Below, in pieces: positions 44,937 to 53,401 of a stretch of DNA of 64,000 nucleotides. The notes below the pieces were generated by a model that did not search any database, was not told the origin of the DNA, and was given only the letters and a program-made list of their open reading frames with translations. The position numbers and the translations under genes were made by a program. Source of the stretch: Flavobacterium terrae (GTDB lineage Bacteria > Bacteroidota > Bacteroidia > Flavobacteriales > Flavobacteriaceae). Position 1 is the stretch's first letter. Each line of letters begins with the position of its first letter. Location of the stretch: positions 1 through 64,000 of the forward strand of contig NZ_FQZI01000003.1 in NCBI RefSeq assembly GCF_900142035.1. Direction: 5' to 3'.

Positions 44937-46559
44937 ATGCAAATTCAAGGTCAAATTGTTGATATCAAAAACAAAAGAATTTACTCTGGTGAAATCACTG
45001 TTGAAAATGGTAAAATTGTAAGTATCATTGAAAAAAATCATGACACCAAATCATATATATTACCGGGTTTTATAGATGCTCATATTCATATCGAAAGTTC
45101 GATGCTTGTTCCTTCAGAATTTGCAAGATTGGCAGTGCTTCATGGTACAGTAGGAACCATTTCTGATCCTCATGAAATTGCTAATGTTTTAGGTAAGGAA
45201 GGTGTTTATTACATGATTGAAAACAGCAAACAAGTTCCTTTAAAATTCCATTTTGGCGCACCTTCATGCGTGCCCGCAACTTCTTTTGAAACGGCTGGGG
45301 CTGTTATAGATTCTGAAGATATTAAAGAGTTATTGGCTTCGCCAGATATTCATTATCTAGCCGAAATGATGAATTATCCGGGTGTTTTATTTGATGATGA
45401 AGAAGTATTGAAGAAGATTGCTTGGGCAAAGCATTTTAATAAACCTGTTGATGGTCACGCACCTGGATTAAGAGGAGAACCAATAAAAAAATATATTTCC
45501 GCAGGAATTACTACCGATCATGAGTGTTTTACGTATGAAGAAGCTAAGGAAAAATTAGACTTAGGTATGAAAGTAATCATTCGTGAAGGAAGTGCAGCTA
45601 AAAACTTTAATTCTTTGATTGATTTATTGCCAGAATATTATGAAAACATGATGTTCTGTTCTGACGATAAACATCCCGATGATTTAATTGTAAGTCATAT
45701 TAATGCATTGTGTGCAAGAGCAATTGCCAAAGGAATGGATTTGTTTAAAGTGCTTCAAGTGGCTTGTGTAAATCCAGTTCACCACTATAATATGAATGTA
45801 GGATTATTGAAAGAAAATGATGCGGCCGATTTTATTGTTGTAGAAGACTTAGTAGATTTCAAAGTAAAGAAAACCTTTATTGATGGAATTTTAGTTGCCG
45901 ATAATGGAAAATCGTTGGTAGAAAAAATTTCTTTTGAAACACCCAACAACTTTAATACTGAAAAGAAAAGTGCTTCCGATTTTGAAGTTGTAAGTACTGC
46001 TCAAAACATTCGAGTAATTGAAGCATTAGAAGGCCAATTGATAACCAACGAAATTCATTGTAAATCATTAAAAAGTTCAGGAAAATTAGTGTCTGATGTT
46101 GAAAATGATGTGTTGAAAATGGCTGTAGTTAATAGATACAGTAATGAAAAACCAGCTGTAGCATTTATTAAAAATTTTGGTTTAAAACACGGAGCTATTG
46201 CCAGTTCTGTTGCTCATGATTGTCACAATATTGTAGTTGTAGGAACTTCTGATGAAGAGATTTGCAAGGCTGTAAATGTTTTGATTGAAAATAGAGGAGG
46301 AGTTTGCGCGGTGAATGGTAACCAATTTAAATCATTAGCTTTACCTGTTGCTGGAATTATGAGCGATCAAGACGGATGGACTGCCGGAAAATTATACCAA
46401 GAAATTGATGAAATGGCAAAACAGTTAGGCAGTGGCTTAAAAGCTCCATTTATGACTTTATCATTCATGGCTTTATTAGTAATTCCAGACCTTAAATTAT
46501 CTGATAAAGGATTGTTTAGTGGTAAAAGTTTTGAATTTGTAAACCTACAATTAGATTGA
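44937..46559 (+). CDS. ade: Adenine deaminase
   Basis: This amidohydrolase converts adenine to hypoxanthine in purine salvage. The 540-residue protein has the metal-binding motif [15 protein letters not shown] near residue 44, the DHECFTYEE segment near 197, [11 protein letters not shown] near 240, and the C-terminal domain with [20 protein letters not shown], typical of the long Ade subfamily (about 540-600 residues). The gene is monocistronic. Its 3' end overlaps that of the convergent hopJ-like gene by 9 bases. Confidence 0.95.
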   Translation: MQIQGQIVDIKNKRIYSGEITVENGKIVSIIEKNHDTKSYILPGFIDAHIHIESSMLVPSEFARLAVLHGTVGTISDPHEIANVLGKEGVYYMIENSKQVPLKFHFGAPSCVPATSFETAGAVIDSEDIKELLASPDIHYLAEMMNYPGVLFDDEEVLKKIAWAKHFNKPVDGHAPGLRGEPIKKYISAGITTDHECFTYEEAKEKLDLGMKVIIREGSAAKNFNSLIDLLPEYYENMMFCSDDKHPDDLIVSHINALCARAIAKGMDLFKVLQVACVNPVHHYNMNVGLLKENDAADFIVVEDLVDFKVKKTFIDGILVADNGKSLVEKISFETPNNFNTEKKSASDFEVVSTAQNIRVIEALEGQLITNEIHCKSLKSSGKLVSDVENDVLKMAVVNRYSNEKPAVAFIKNFGLKHGAIASSVAHDCHNIVVVGTSDEEICKAVNVLIENRGGVCAVNGNQFKSLALPVAGIMSDQDGWTAGKLYQEIDEMAKQLGSGLKAPFMTLSFMALLVIPDLKLSDKGLFSGKSFEFVNLQLD

Positions 46560-46865
46560 TTGTAAAGCTTCGCCATCAAATATAATTCCGTCCCAACCAA
46601 ACTGCATGAAGTTGCGAATATTTTGATGATCCGTTGCTTCGGGTGTTTTTAAGACATCTTGGTAATGCTCACAAAAAAGTAACAGTGTTTCCTCTTTGGA
46701 TAGATTATTCAATTTTGCAAAAGAAAACACTTTGCAAGAACCATTGTTTTGACCTGCTTCATTGTACTGATTCCCGTTTTTAAAACTGGTAGGAGTGAAG
46801 TGGTAGTTTTCGTCAATGAAAGCGATTACATCTTGAAAGGAAGGATTATTTAGAAGATGTTTCAT
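46551..46865 (-). CDS. HopJ type III effector-like protein
   Basis: The 104-residue product matches the HopJ family, named after a Pseudomonas syringae effector but widespread in free-living bacteria. Conserved parts are [34 protein letters not shown] and the end [17 protein letters not shown]. Nothing suggests secretion by a type III system here, which Bacteroidetes lack. The frame extends to a TTG at 46883, but the ATG at 46865 ([10 protein letters not shown]) fits the family. Function is unknown. Confidence 0.87.
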   Translation of the reverse strand: MKHLLNNPSFQDVIAFIDENYHFTPTSFKNGNQYNEAGQNNGSCKVFSFAKLNNLSKEETLLLFCEHYQDVLKTPEATDHQNIRNFMQFGWDGIIFDGEALQSI

Positions 46866-46915
46866 ATTTTGTTTTTTAATCAATTATCTTTTAAATTGGC
46901 TAATACTTTTAGAAA

Positions 46916-47647
46916 TTATTCAAATTTTATTATTGGGAAATAAGGTTTCCAAACATTACCTAATTCTTTTTGACTAACCGCAAAACCAATATCACTAATT
47001 TTATTTTCTAACAATAAATTCATAAATCTTTCAGAAACATAAGTTCCCCATGAATAAAAAGGAATTTTAAACATATCAATTGAAGAATCAAAATTGTTAT
47101 TAAAAGTTATAGATTTTGTCTCAAAAAAAAACGTCTTAAGATTTTTAGTTTTTTCTCTTTTTTCTTTGTCTGAAATTTTTAATGAATGAATCTCATTTAT
47201 TTGTTTTGAAATTTTTTTGTTTTCTTCAATGTAAATAAATAATTCTTCATGAGATGATAAATTACAAACTTCAATACCATCTTTTAAAACTTTTATTTCA
47301 CTTTTATTGAAATTAATCCAATTATAGCAAACTAAATCTTTAGGTTCAAGTAATGAAACTTTAAAGTATTCATATGATTTTGTAGTCTTTATTGGTCCAA
47401 GAATTTTTTCTTTTCTTTTCACAATGGCAGGAAATAAGTCATATGGAATAATATTACTTTTCTGAAACAGTTTTAAAGTTTTTTCATTTACTACGTATTC
47501 ATCAGTTGTATGAAGAATATCATTTAATGAATTAAATTCTACATCATCGTATATTTTACAAATATGTGTTTTTTGACCATTAATTATTTTTTCATCATAA
47601 TCTTCAATAGCACCTGAATCTTTAATATGTAAAGTATAATATTTCAT
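46916..47647 (-). CDS. Hypothetical protein, possibly immunity-protein-like
   Basis: From the ATG at 47647 (MKYYTLHIKD) the product has 243 residues, with no signal peptide or membrane segments. The C-terminal part, SWGTYVSERFMNLLLENKIS followed by a short strand, resembles the vvSekfkellek pattern of Imm11/Imm43 (DUF1629-like) immunity proteins. That resemblance is weak. The longer frame to 47701 overlaps rsmI, and its extra residues look non-coding. Its AT content is higher than that of rsmI, which fits an accessory gene. Function is not established. Confidence 0.55.
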   Translation of the reverse strand: MKYYTLHIKDSGAIEDYDEKIINGQKTHICKIYDDVEFNSLNDILHTTDEYVVNEKTLKLFQKSNIIPYDLFPAIVKRKEKILGPIKTTKSYEYFKVSLLEPKDLVCYNWINFNKSEIKVLKDGIEVCNLSSHEELFIYIEENKKISKQINEIHSLKISDKEKREKTKNLKTFFFETKSITFNNNFDSSIDMFKIPFYSWGTYVSERFMNLLLENKISDIGFAVSQKELGNVWKPYFPIIKFE

Positions 47648-47675
47648 TTTATAATTGAATATTGGAAGCTTATTT

Positions 47676-48353
47676 TTATTTTGAAGACTTCCCTGCCACA
47701 CATATCACAATTTCTCCTTTAGGAGGTTTTGCTTCGAAGTGTTTTAAAACCTCATCTGCGGTACCACGAACGGTTTCTTCATGTAGTTTTGATAATTCTC
47801 TAGAAACAGAAACTTGTCTATCGGCACCAAAGTATTGTACAAATTCACCAAGTGTCTTAACCAATTTATGAGGAGAAACATATAAAATCATAGTACGTGT
47901 TTCTTCAGCTAAAGATAAATAACGAGTTTGGCGACCTTTTTTATCAGGTAGAAAACCTTCAAAAACAAACTTATCGTTAGGTAATCCGCTGTTTACAAGT
48001 GCTGGAACAAAGGCTGTAGCTCCTGGTAAACATTCTACATCAATTCCATTTTCGACACATGCACGAGTCAATAAAAATCCAGGATCAGAAATTGCTGGAG
48101 TTCCCGCATCACTAATTAAAGCAATAGTTTCACCAGCTTGTAAACGTTTAATAAGACCTTCAACAGTTTTATGTTCGTTATGCATGTGATGACTTTGCAT
48201 GTGTGTAGCAATTTCGAAGTGTTTTAATAACTTTCCGCTATTGCGAGTATCCTCAGCAAGAATTAAATCAACTTCTTTAAGGACTTTAATGGCTCTAAAA
48301 GTCATGTCTTCGAGGTTTCCAATAGGAGTAGGGACAATGTATAATTTACCCAT
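47676..48353 (-). CDS. rsmI: 16S rRNA (cytidine-1402-2'-O)-methyltransferase
   Basis: RsmI methylates the ribose of C1402 in the decoding centre. The 225-residue protein has the tetrapyrrole methylase fold: GKLYIVPTPIGNLEDMTFRA at the start, EDTRNSGKLLKHF near residue 36, and the SAM-binding ALISDAGTPAISDPGFLL near 78. GATAFVPALVNSGLPNDKFVFEGFLP near 110 is also conserved. The upstream gene ends on the base next to this start codon, so the two are likely translated together. Confidence 0.95.
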   Translation of the reverse strand: MGKLYIVPTPIGNLEDMTFRAIKVLKEVDLILAEDTRNSGKLLKHFEIATHMQSHHMHNEHKTVEGLIKRLQAGETIALISDAGTPAISDPGFLLTRACVENGIDVECLPGATAFVPALVNSGLPNDKFVFEGFLPDKKGRQTRYLSLAEETRTMILYVSPHKLVKTLGEFVQYFGADRQVSVSRELSKLHEETVRGTADEVLKHFEAKPPKGEIVICVAGKSSK

Positions 48354-49268
48354 TTACGCAAATTTACCTTCAACAAGTTCCATAAATCGAGACACAAATT
48401 CGTCTTTACCTTCCCAGTTGTTATAATCTGGTTTTACCATTTCATCGATAAAGTTTTTAGCATCTTCTAAACTGTCTAAGGTGTTTAATTGAGAAATAAC
48501 ACGATTTAAGTCTTCACTGCTTCCGCCAAAAAGGTTTTTTTCAAAAGCAATTCTATCGTTTAACCCAATATTGAAGCCTTTGATTAGTTTGTCATTTAAG
48601 TTAGCGGCAGGTTTAGGTTCTTTTTTAGAAGCGGTACTTTTATCTTCAAAAGCAGTTTCAAGAACTGGCTCAGGTTTGATTTCAGTTTCTTTTTTTGCTT
48701 GTACTTTATCTATACGCTCAAAAATAGGTTCTGGTTGAATACCTCCTAATAATTCTTCAAATGAAATTTGTTTTTTATCAGTTTTTGGGGCTTCTTCAAT
48801 TACAGCTTCATTTTTTGCTTTAACTTCAGTAATAGCCTCAGGTTCGATTACTGTTTCTTGTTGTGTTTCCACTGCAATTTCTTCTTGAGTTTCTATAACT
48901 TCTTCTTCAGCTTTTACCTCTTCAGTAGGAGTTTCTTCTTGTAGAATTTCTTCTTCTACAGAAGTTTCTTCTATAGGTTTTACATCAGTTTTAGTTTCAA
49001 CAGATAATTCGTGATTTTCATCTTCTTTAATCTCAGCAACAACTATTTTTTCGTCAAAATCAAATGCTTTTTCCAATTTTGCTTCAATGTCATGTAGTCC
49101 AATAGTTGGCTTAACCTCATCAAAATTTTCTTCAACAAATAATAAAACCGATAATTTTTCATATAATTTTTGCGCTTCATGATGCAATTCCTTAACGTCA
49201 TCTTTATTTTTCATTTTTAAGATTCGGTGGGCAATGCTAATTAATTCGGCTTCTAATTTCTTTTTCAT
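48354..49268 (-). CDS. Conserved Bacteroidetes protein with acidic low-complexity middle
   Basis: The 304-residue product has a helical N-terminal part (residues 1-75), a long Glu/Val/Thr-rich segment (about 80-235, with repeats such as EEEILQEETPTEEVKAEEE) and a conserved C-terminal helical part (about 240-304, LNDKLIKGFNIGLNDRIAFE then NNWEGKDEFVSRFMELVEGK). I know similar proteins next to rsmI in Flavobacteria but no function. The N- and C-terminal modules may bind partners, with the acidic stretch as a flexible linker. Confidence 0.75.
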   Translation of the reverse strand: MKKKLEAELISIAHRILKMKNKDDVKELHHEAQKLYEKLSVLLFVEENFDEVKPTIGLHDIEAKLEKAFDFDEKIVVAEIKEDENHELSVETKTDVKPIEETSVEEEILQEETPTEEVKAEEEVIETQEEIAVETQQETVIEPEAITEVKAKNEAVIEEAPKTDKKQISFEELLGGIQPEPIFERIDKVQAKKETEIKPEPVLETAFEDKSTASKKEPKPAANLNDKLIKGFNIGLNDRIAFEKNLFGGSSEDLNRVISQLNTLDSLEDAKNFIDEMVKPDYNNWEGKDEFVSRFMELVEGKFA

Positions 49269-49350
49269 TTGGTTACAGATATTATTTGATGTGACTTTAA
49301 AATTATTTATAACTTTTATTATTATAGTAACTAAAGCGTTTGTTTTTTAA

Positions 49351-49358
49351 TAAATTTG
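49351..49358 (+). promoter_or_regulatory. -7 box upstream of tdk
   Basis: TAAATTTG lies 53 bases before the tdk ATG at 49412. Confidence 0.35.
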
Positions 49359-49411
49359 TTCTGTTACAAAGTAATAAAAACTATTCTTTTTTATCGTTAT
49401 AAAAATAAAAA

Positions 49412-50020
49412 ATGTTTCTTGAAAATACAGTAAACCATAAAGAACAATTTGGCTGGATTGAAGTAATCTGTGGGTCAATGTTTTCTGGTAAAACAGAAGA
49501 ATTAATACGCAGACTAAAAAGGGCTCAATTTGCTAAACAAAAGGTAGAAATCTTTAAACCATCTATAGATACTCGATATGACGACGAGATGGTAGTTTCT
49601 CATAATAAAAATGAAATACGATCTACTCCAGTTCCCGCTGCAGCAAATATTAGAATATTAGCGCAAGGTTGTGATGTGGTAGGTATTGATGAAGCTCAGT
49701 TTTTTGATGACGAGATAGTTTCTATTTGTAATGACTTGGCTAATTCAGGAATTAGAGTAATTGTGGCAGGTTTAGATATGGATTTTAAAGGCAACCCTTT
49801 TGGACCTATGCCAGCTCTTATGGCAACTGCCGAATATGTTACCAAAGTGCACGCGGTATGTACCAGAACAGGAAATTTGGCCAATTATAGTTTTAGAAAA
49901 ACACAGAATGAAAACTTAGTTCTATTAGGTGAAACCGAGGAATATGAGCCTTTAAGCCGTGCAGCATACTACAATGCCATGAAAAAATTAGAAGAAGAAA
50001 AACAACAAAAAAGAAAATAA
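49412..50020 (+). CDS. tdk: Thymidine kinase
   Basis: Tdk phosphorylates thymidine for nucleotide salvage. The 202-residue protein has the P-loop [20 protein letters not shown] near residue 21, [13 protein letters not shown] near 92 and the lasso region near 145. The cysteines that bind structural zinc in most type II thymidine kinases are largely missing: CTRTGN stands for CxxC, and the second pair reads EPLSRAAYY. The protein ends in a lysine-rich tail. murF-alr begins 6 bases downstream. Confidence 0.95.
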   Translation: MFLENTVNHKEQFGWIEVICGSMFSGKTEELIRRLKRAQFAKQKVEIFKPSIDTRYDDEMVVSHNKNEIRSTPVPAAANIRILAQGCDVVGIDEAQFFDDEIVSICNDLANSGIRVIVAGLDMDFKGNPFGPMPALMATAEYVTKVHAVCTRTGNLANYSFRKTQNENLVLLGETEEYEPLSRAAYYNAMKKLEEEKQQKRK

Positions 50021-50025
50021 AAGAG

Positions 50026-52470
50026 TTGAGTATTCCAATACAAAATATTATTCCTGTTATAGAAGCTAAAGCTACTATTGAGTTAGTAGATGAAATTATA
50101 GAAAATGTTTCAATCGATAGCCGATCGCAACAAAATAATAATAAAACGTTGTTTTTTGCCCTAGTAGGGCCTAATCATGATGCTCATATTTACATTAATG
50201 ATTTGATTGATAAAGGTGTAAATAACTTTGTCGTAAATTATATTCCAGACAACATCAATGATAAAGCAAATTTTTTAGTTGTTGACAACACACTTTTTGC
50301 TTTACAAAATTTTGCTTCATATTACAGAGCTCTATTTTCTTTTCCAGTGATAGGAGTTACAGGGAGTAACGGGAAGACAATAGTTAAAGAATGGCTTAAT
50401 TTTTTATTAAGTCCTGATTACAATATTATAAGAAGTCCTAAGAGTTATAACTCACAAGTAGGAGTGCCATTATCTGTAATTGCAATAAATGAGCATCATA
50501 ATCTTGGAATTTTTGAAGCAGGAATTTCGACAATTGGAGAAATGGTTCGATTGCAAAAAGTCATTCAGCCGACTATTGGAATTTTAACCAATATTGGTTC
50601 TGCACACGATGAAGGTTTTGTAGATATTTCTCAAAAAATAAAAGAAAAGTTAAAGCTGTTCTCAGATGTTGAAGTTTTAATACTTCATAAAAATAAAACA
50701 ATTGAGGCATTTTTAAAATCAGAGATAAAAACTTTTACTTGGAGCTCCCAAGATCGCAGTGCTGATGTTTATTACCAAAAAAAATCTTTTGACAATCACT
50801 CAGTACTGAATATAACCTATAAAAATTTATGCTTTTCAATTTCGATTCCGTTTACTGATGATGCTTCTTTAGAAAACTGTATGCATTGTGTTTTAACAAT
50901 GTTGTATATGGGTTACAATGATGAGATAATTCAATCTAGAGTTTCTGAACTTTTCCCTGTAGAAATGCGTTTAAAAGTCAAAAACGGAATCAATAATTGT
51001 ACTTTAATTGATGATAGTTATAGTTCAGATTTTCAGTCACTTAAAATTGCTTTAGATTTTCTTGAACATCAAAAACAACATAAAAAAAGAACACTGATAT
51101 TATCAGATATATTTCAGTCTGGTTTGTCAGATGATGAACTGTACGCTCGTGTTTCTCAGTTAATTATTTCGTATAAAATTAAAAGAGTAATATGTATAGG
51201 TGATACAGTTGTAAAGTTTAAACACAAATTTTTAAACTCTATTTCATTTCAATCAACTAAGGATTTTATTAAAGCATTTGAAAGTTTAGATTTTGATAAT
51301 GAAACTATTCTCATTAAAGGTTCAAGACAATTTGAATTTGAAAATATTGTTTCATTACTAGAAGAAAAAACACACGAGACAGTTTTAGAGATTAACCTGA
51401 ATTCCATAAGTCATAATTTAAACTATTTTAAATCAAAACTGAAGCCTAAAACCAAAGTAATGGTTATGGTTAAAGCTTTTGGCTATGGTAGCGGAAGCTA
51501 TGAAATTGCGAGGTTATTAGCACATCATAAAGTAGATTATTTAGGCGTAGCGTTTGCTGATGAAGGAATTGAATTAAGAAAAGCAGGGATTGACTTGCCC
51601 ATTATGGTCTTGAATCCAGAAATGACAAGCTTTAGTTCTATGATTCAGTACAATTTAGAACCTGAAATTTATAGTATTAGGCAATTGAAAGCTTTTTTAA
51701 AGATAGCTGATCAAAAAGAATTAACTAACTATCCTATTCATGTCAAAATCAATACAGGTATGAATCGTTTAGGTTTTGATACCGAGATTTTGCCTGAATT
51801 AGTTTCTATTTTGAAAGGGTTAACTTCTATAAAAGTTAAGAGTATTTTATCTCATTTAGCTTCAAGTGATGTACTTTCACATAATGAGTTTACATTAAAA
51901 CAAATTTCAGATTTTGAAAAAGATTCTTCATTTCTAATGAAAGAGTTAAAAATAAATCCTATCCGTCATATATGTAATACTTCTGGTATTAGTAATTATC
52001 CAGAAGCGCAATATGATATGGTAAGGTTAGGAATTGGACTATATGGTGTTTCAAATGATGAGGATGAAATACATCTTCTAGAAAACGTAGGAACGCTAAA
52101 ATCAGTCATTTCACAAATTAGAGAAATACATGAAGGTGAAAGCGTAGGCTACAGCAGAAGATTTATGGCTGAGGGAAAAACTAAAGTTGCTACGATTCCC
52201 ATTGGCTATGCTGATGGTATTTCAAGAGCATGGGGAAATGGAGTAGGATATGTAGTTGTAAATAACCAACAAGCTCCAATCATAGGAAGTATATGTATGG
52301 ACATGTTGATGGTTGATGTTACAGGGATTAATTGTACCGAAGGAACTTCAGTAATTATTTTTGGAAAAGATCCATCTGTTGTTACTATTGCAAAAGGTAT
52401 CAAAACTATTCCTTATGAAATCCTTACGAGTATTTCTGAAAGAGTTAAAAGAGTTTTTTATAGAGAATAA
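50026..52470 (+). CDS. murF-alr: Fused MurF ligase / alanine racemase
   Basis: The 814-residue protein joins two steps of peptidoglycan precursor synthesis. Residues 1-445 are MurF, which adds D-Ala-D-Ala to the UDP-MurNAc-tripeptide; its P-loop is GVTGSNGKTIVKEWL near 111. Residues 450-814 are alanine racemase: the PLP lysine is Lys483 in MVKAFGYGSG, and the catalytic Tyr region is IPIGYADGISRAWG near 725. The fusion is known in Bacteroidetes. Only a TTG at 50026 serves as start; upstream ATGs (49974, 49979) are out of frame. Confidence 0.95.
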   Translation: MSIPIQNIIPVIEAKATIELVDEIIENVSIDSRSQQNNNKTLFFALVGPNHDAHIYINDLIDKGVNNFVVNYIPDNINDKANFLVVDNTLFALQNFASYYRALFSFPVIGVTGSNGKTIVKEWLNFLLSPDYNIIRSPKSYNSQVGVPLSVIAINEHHNLGIFEAGISTIGEMVRLQKVIQPTIGILTNIGSAHDEGFVDISQKIKEKLKLFSDVEVLILHKNKTIEAFLKSEIKTFTWSSQDRSADVYYQKKSFDNHSVLNITYKNLCFSISIPFTDDASLENCMHCVLTMLYMGYNDEIIQSRVSELFPVEMRLKVKNGINNCTLIDDSYSSDFQSLKIALDFLEHQKQHKKRTLILSDIFQSGLSDDELYARVSQLIISYKIKRVICIGDTVVKFKHKFLNSISFQSTKDFIKAFESLDFDNETILIKGSRQFEFENIVSLLEEKTHETVLEINLNSISHNLNYFKSKLKPKTKVMVMVKAFGYGSGSYEIARLLAHHKVDYLGVAFADEGIELRKAGIDLPIMVLNPEMTSFSSMIQYNLEPEIYSIRQLKAFLKIADQKELTNYPIHVKINTGMNRLGFDTEILPELVSILKGLTSIKVKSILSHLASSDVLSHNEFTLKQISDFEKDSSFLMKELKINPIRHICNTSGISNYPEAQYDMVRLGIGLYGVSNDEDEIHLLENVGTLKSVISQIREIHEGESVGYSRRFMAEGKTKVATIPIGYADGISRAWGNGVGYVVVNNQQAPIIGSICMDMLMVDVTGINCTEGTSVIIFGKDPSVVTIAKGIKTIPYEILTSISERVKRVFYRE

Positions 52471-52548
52471 TTTGCACAATTTGTTTTTTCTGAATAAAAT
52501 GTTAAATTAGCTTTTATTAGTAACTAAAATTAACTAAAAAACAAAATT

Positions 52549-52974
52549 ATGGGATTTTTATCTGAGTTTAAAGAGTTTGCAATGAAAGGCAATTTAGTCG
52601 ATATGGCAATTGCTTTTGTTATGGGGGGAGCATTTGGTAAAGTAGTAACTGCTTTTGTCGAGAAAATGTTTGCTCCTGTTGTTGGTCTATTAATGGGAGG
52701 TATTGACTTAAATGATAAAAAAGTAGTTATAGTTGATGCAGTCGCTGAAGTTAAAGATGCCTCAGGTACAGTTACTTCACCAGCAGTTGCTGAAGTAGCG
52801 ATTCAATGGGGAGCATTTTTAACAGCTCTAATTGACTTTATCATTGTAGCTTTTGTTATGTTTTTGATTATTAAAGCTATAAATAAGATGAAAAAGCCTG
52901 AGCCAGTAGCTCCACCAGCAGGGCCAACTCAAGAAGAATTGCTAACACAAATTAGGGATTTATTAAAAAAATAA
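52549..52974 (+). CDS. mscL: Large-conductance mechanosensitive channel
   Basis: MscL is a pentameric inner-membrane channel that opens under high membrane tension to release solutes. The 141-residue protein has the N-terminal amphipathic helix FLSEFKEFAMKGNLVDMAIAFVMG, TM1 with the GGAFGKVVTAFVEKM pore region, a periplasmic loop (about 52-85) and TM2 (FLTALIDFIIVAFVMFLIIKA). The C-terminal helix TQEELLTQIRDLLKK is also typical. A terminator follows. Confidence 0.97.
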   Translation: MGFLSEFKEFAMKGNLVDMAIAFVMGGAFGKVVTAFVEKMFAPVVGLLMGGIDLNDKKVVIVDAVAEVKDASGTVTSPAVAEVAIQWGAFLTALIDFIIVAFVMFLIIKAINKMKKPEPVAPPAGPTQEELLTQIRDLLKK

Positions 52975-52980
52975 TAGAAA

Positions 52981-53008
52981 AAGGAGAGTTTTAACTCTCC
53001 TTTTTTGT
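52981..53008. terminator. Bidirectional terminator between mscL and the DoxX-like gene
   Basis: AAGGAGAGTT (52981-52990) and AACTCTCCTT (52993-53002) form a perfect stem with a 2-base core, flanked by A and T runs. The 3' end of the minus-strand gene lies inside the hairpin. Confidence 0.85.
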
Positions 53009-53401
53009 TTCTTCAAATATGAACCAGCTTTTTAAAGTGTTAGGAATTCCTAATGTGATGAGTAAAACTAATGGTAAACTCCAGTTGGCAGACCTTTCGA
53101 TGAATTCAATAAATTCCATACCTGAAATAGGACGACTTAAAGCTGTTATAAATGCCCAAAAGAAAGCCCAAAATACTACAATTCTAATAGGAAAAATTAA
53201 AACAAAGAATGCTACAATAATATCTAATATCCCTATGTAAGGCATTATTGTTATGGCTTGTTCTTCCGAAAAACCAAAGCATGTAATTAATGGTATCCAT
53301 TTTGGATTAATTCCAAGGGCTAGAATGCCATGTCCCAGAAATGTGCCAAAAACTCCTATTCTGGCACATTTTTCTACTATCTTTTTGCTGTAATTATTCA
53401 C
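52991..53401 (-). CDS. DoxX-like membrane protein
   Basis: The 136-residue product has four hydrophobic segments: GVFGTFLGHGILALG, MPYIGILDIIVAFFVLIFP, IVVFWAFFWAFITALS and WSLPLVLLITLG. The length and four-helix pattern resemble DoxX-like proteins, but the match is not strong. Function is unknown. Its start overlaps the end of the metallophosphatase gene by 8 bases, so it is probably translated from the same message. Confidence 0.68.
   Translation of the reverse strand: MNNYSKKIVEKCARIGVFGTFLGHGILALGINPKWIPLITCFGFSEEQAITIMPYIGILDIIVAFFVLIFPIRIVVFWAFFWAFITALSRPISGMEFIEFIERSANWSLPLVLLITLGIPNTLKSWFIFEETKKES

Noticed and set aside
46551..46865. HopJ as evidence of type III secretion
   Set aside because: HopJ-like proteins are common in bacteria without such a system, and no secretion gene is near.
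47648..47701. Upstream extension of the hypothetical protein gene into rsmI
   Set aside because: The added residues overlap the conserved end of rsmI in another frame and look non-coding.
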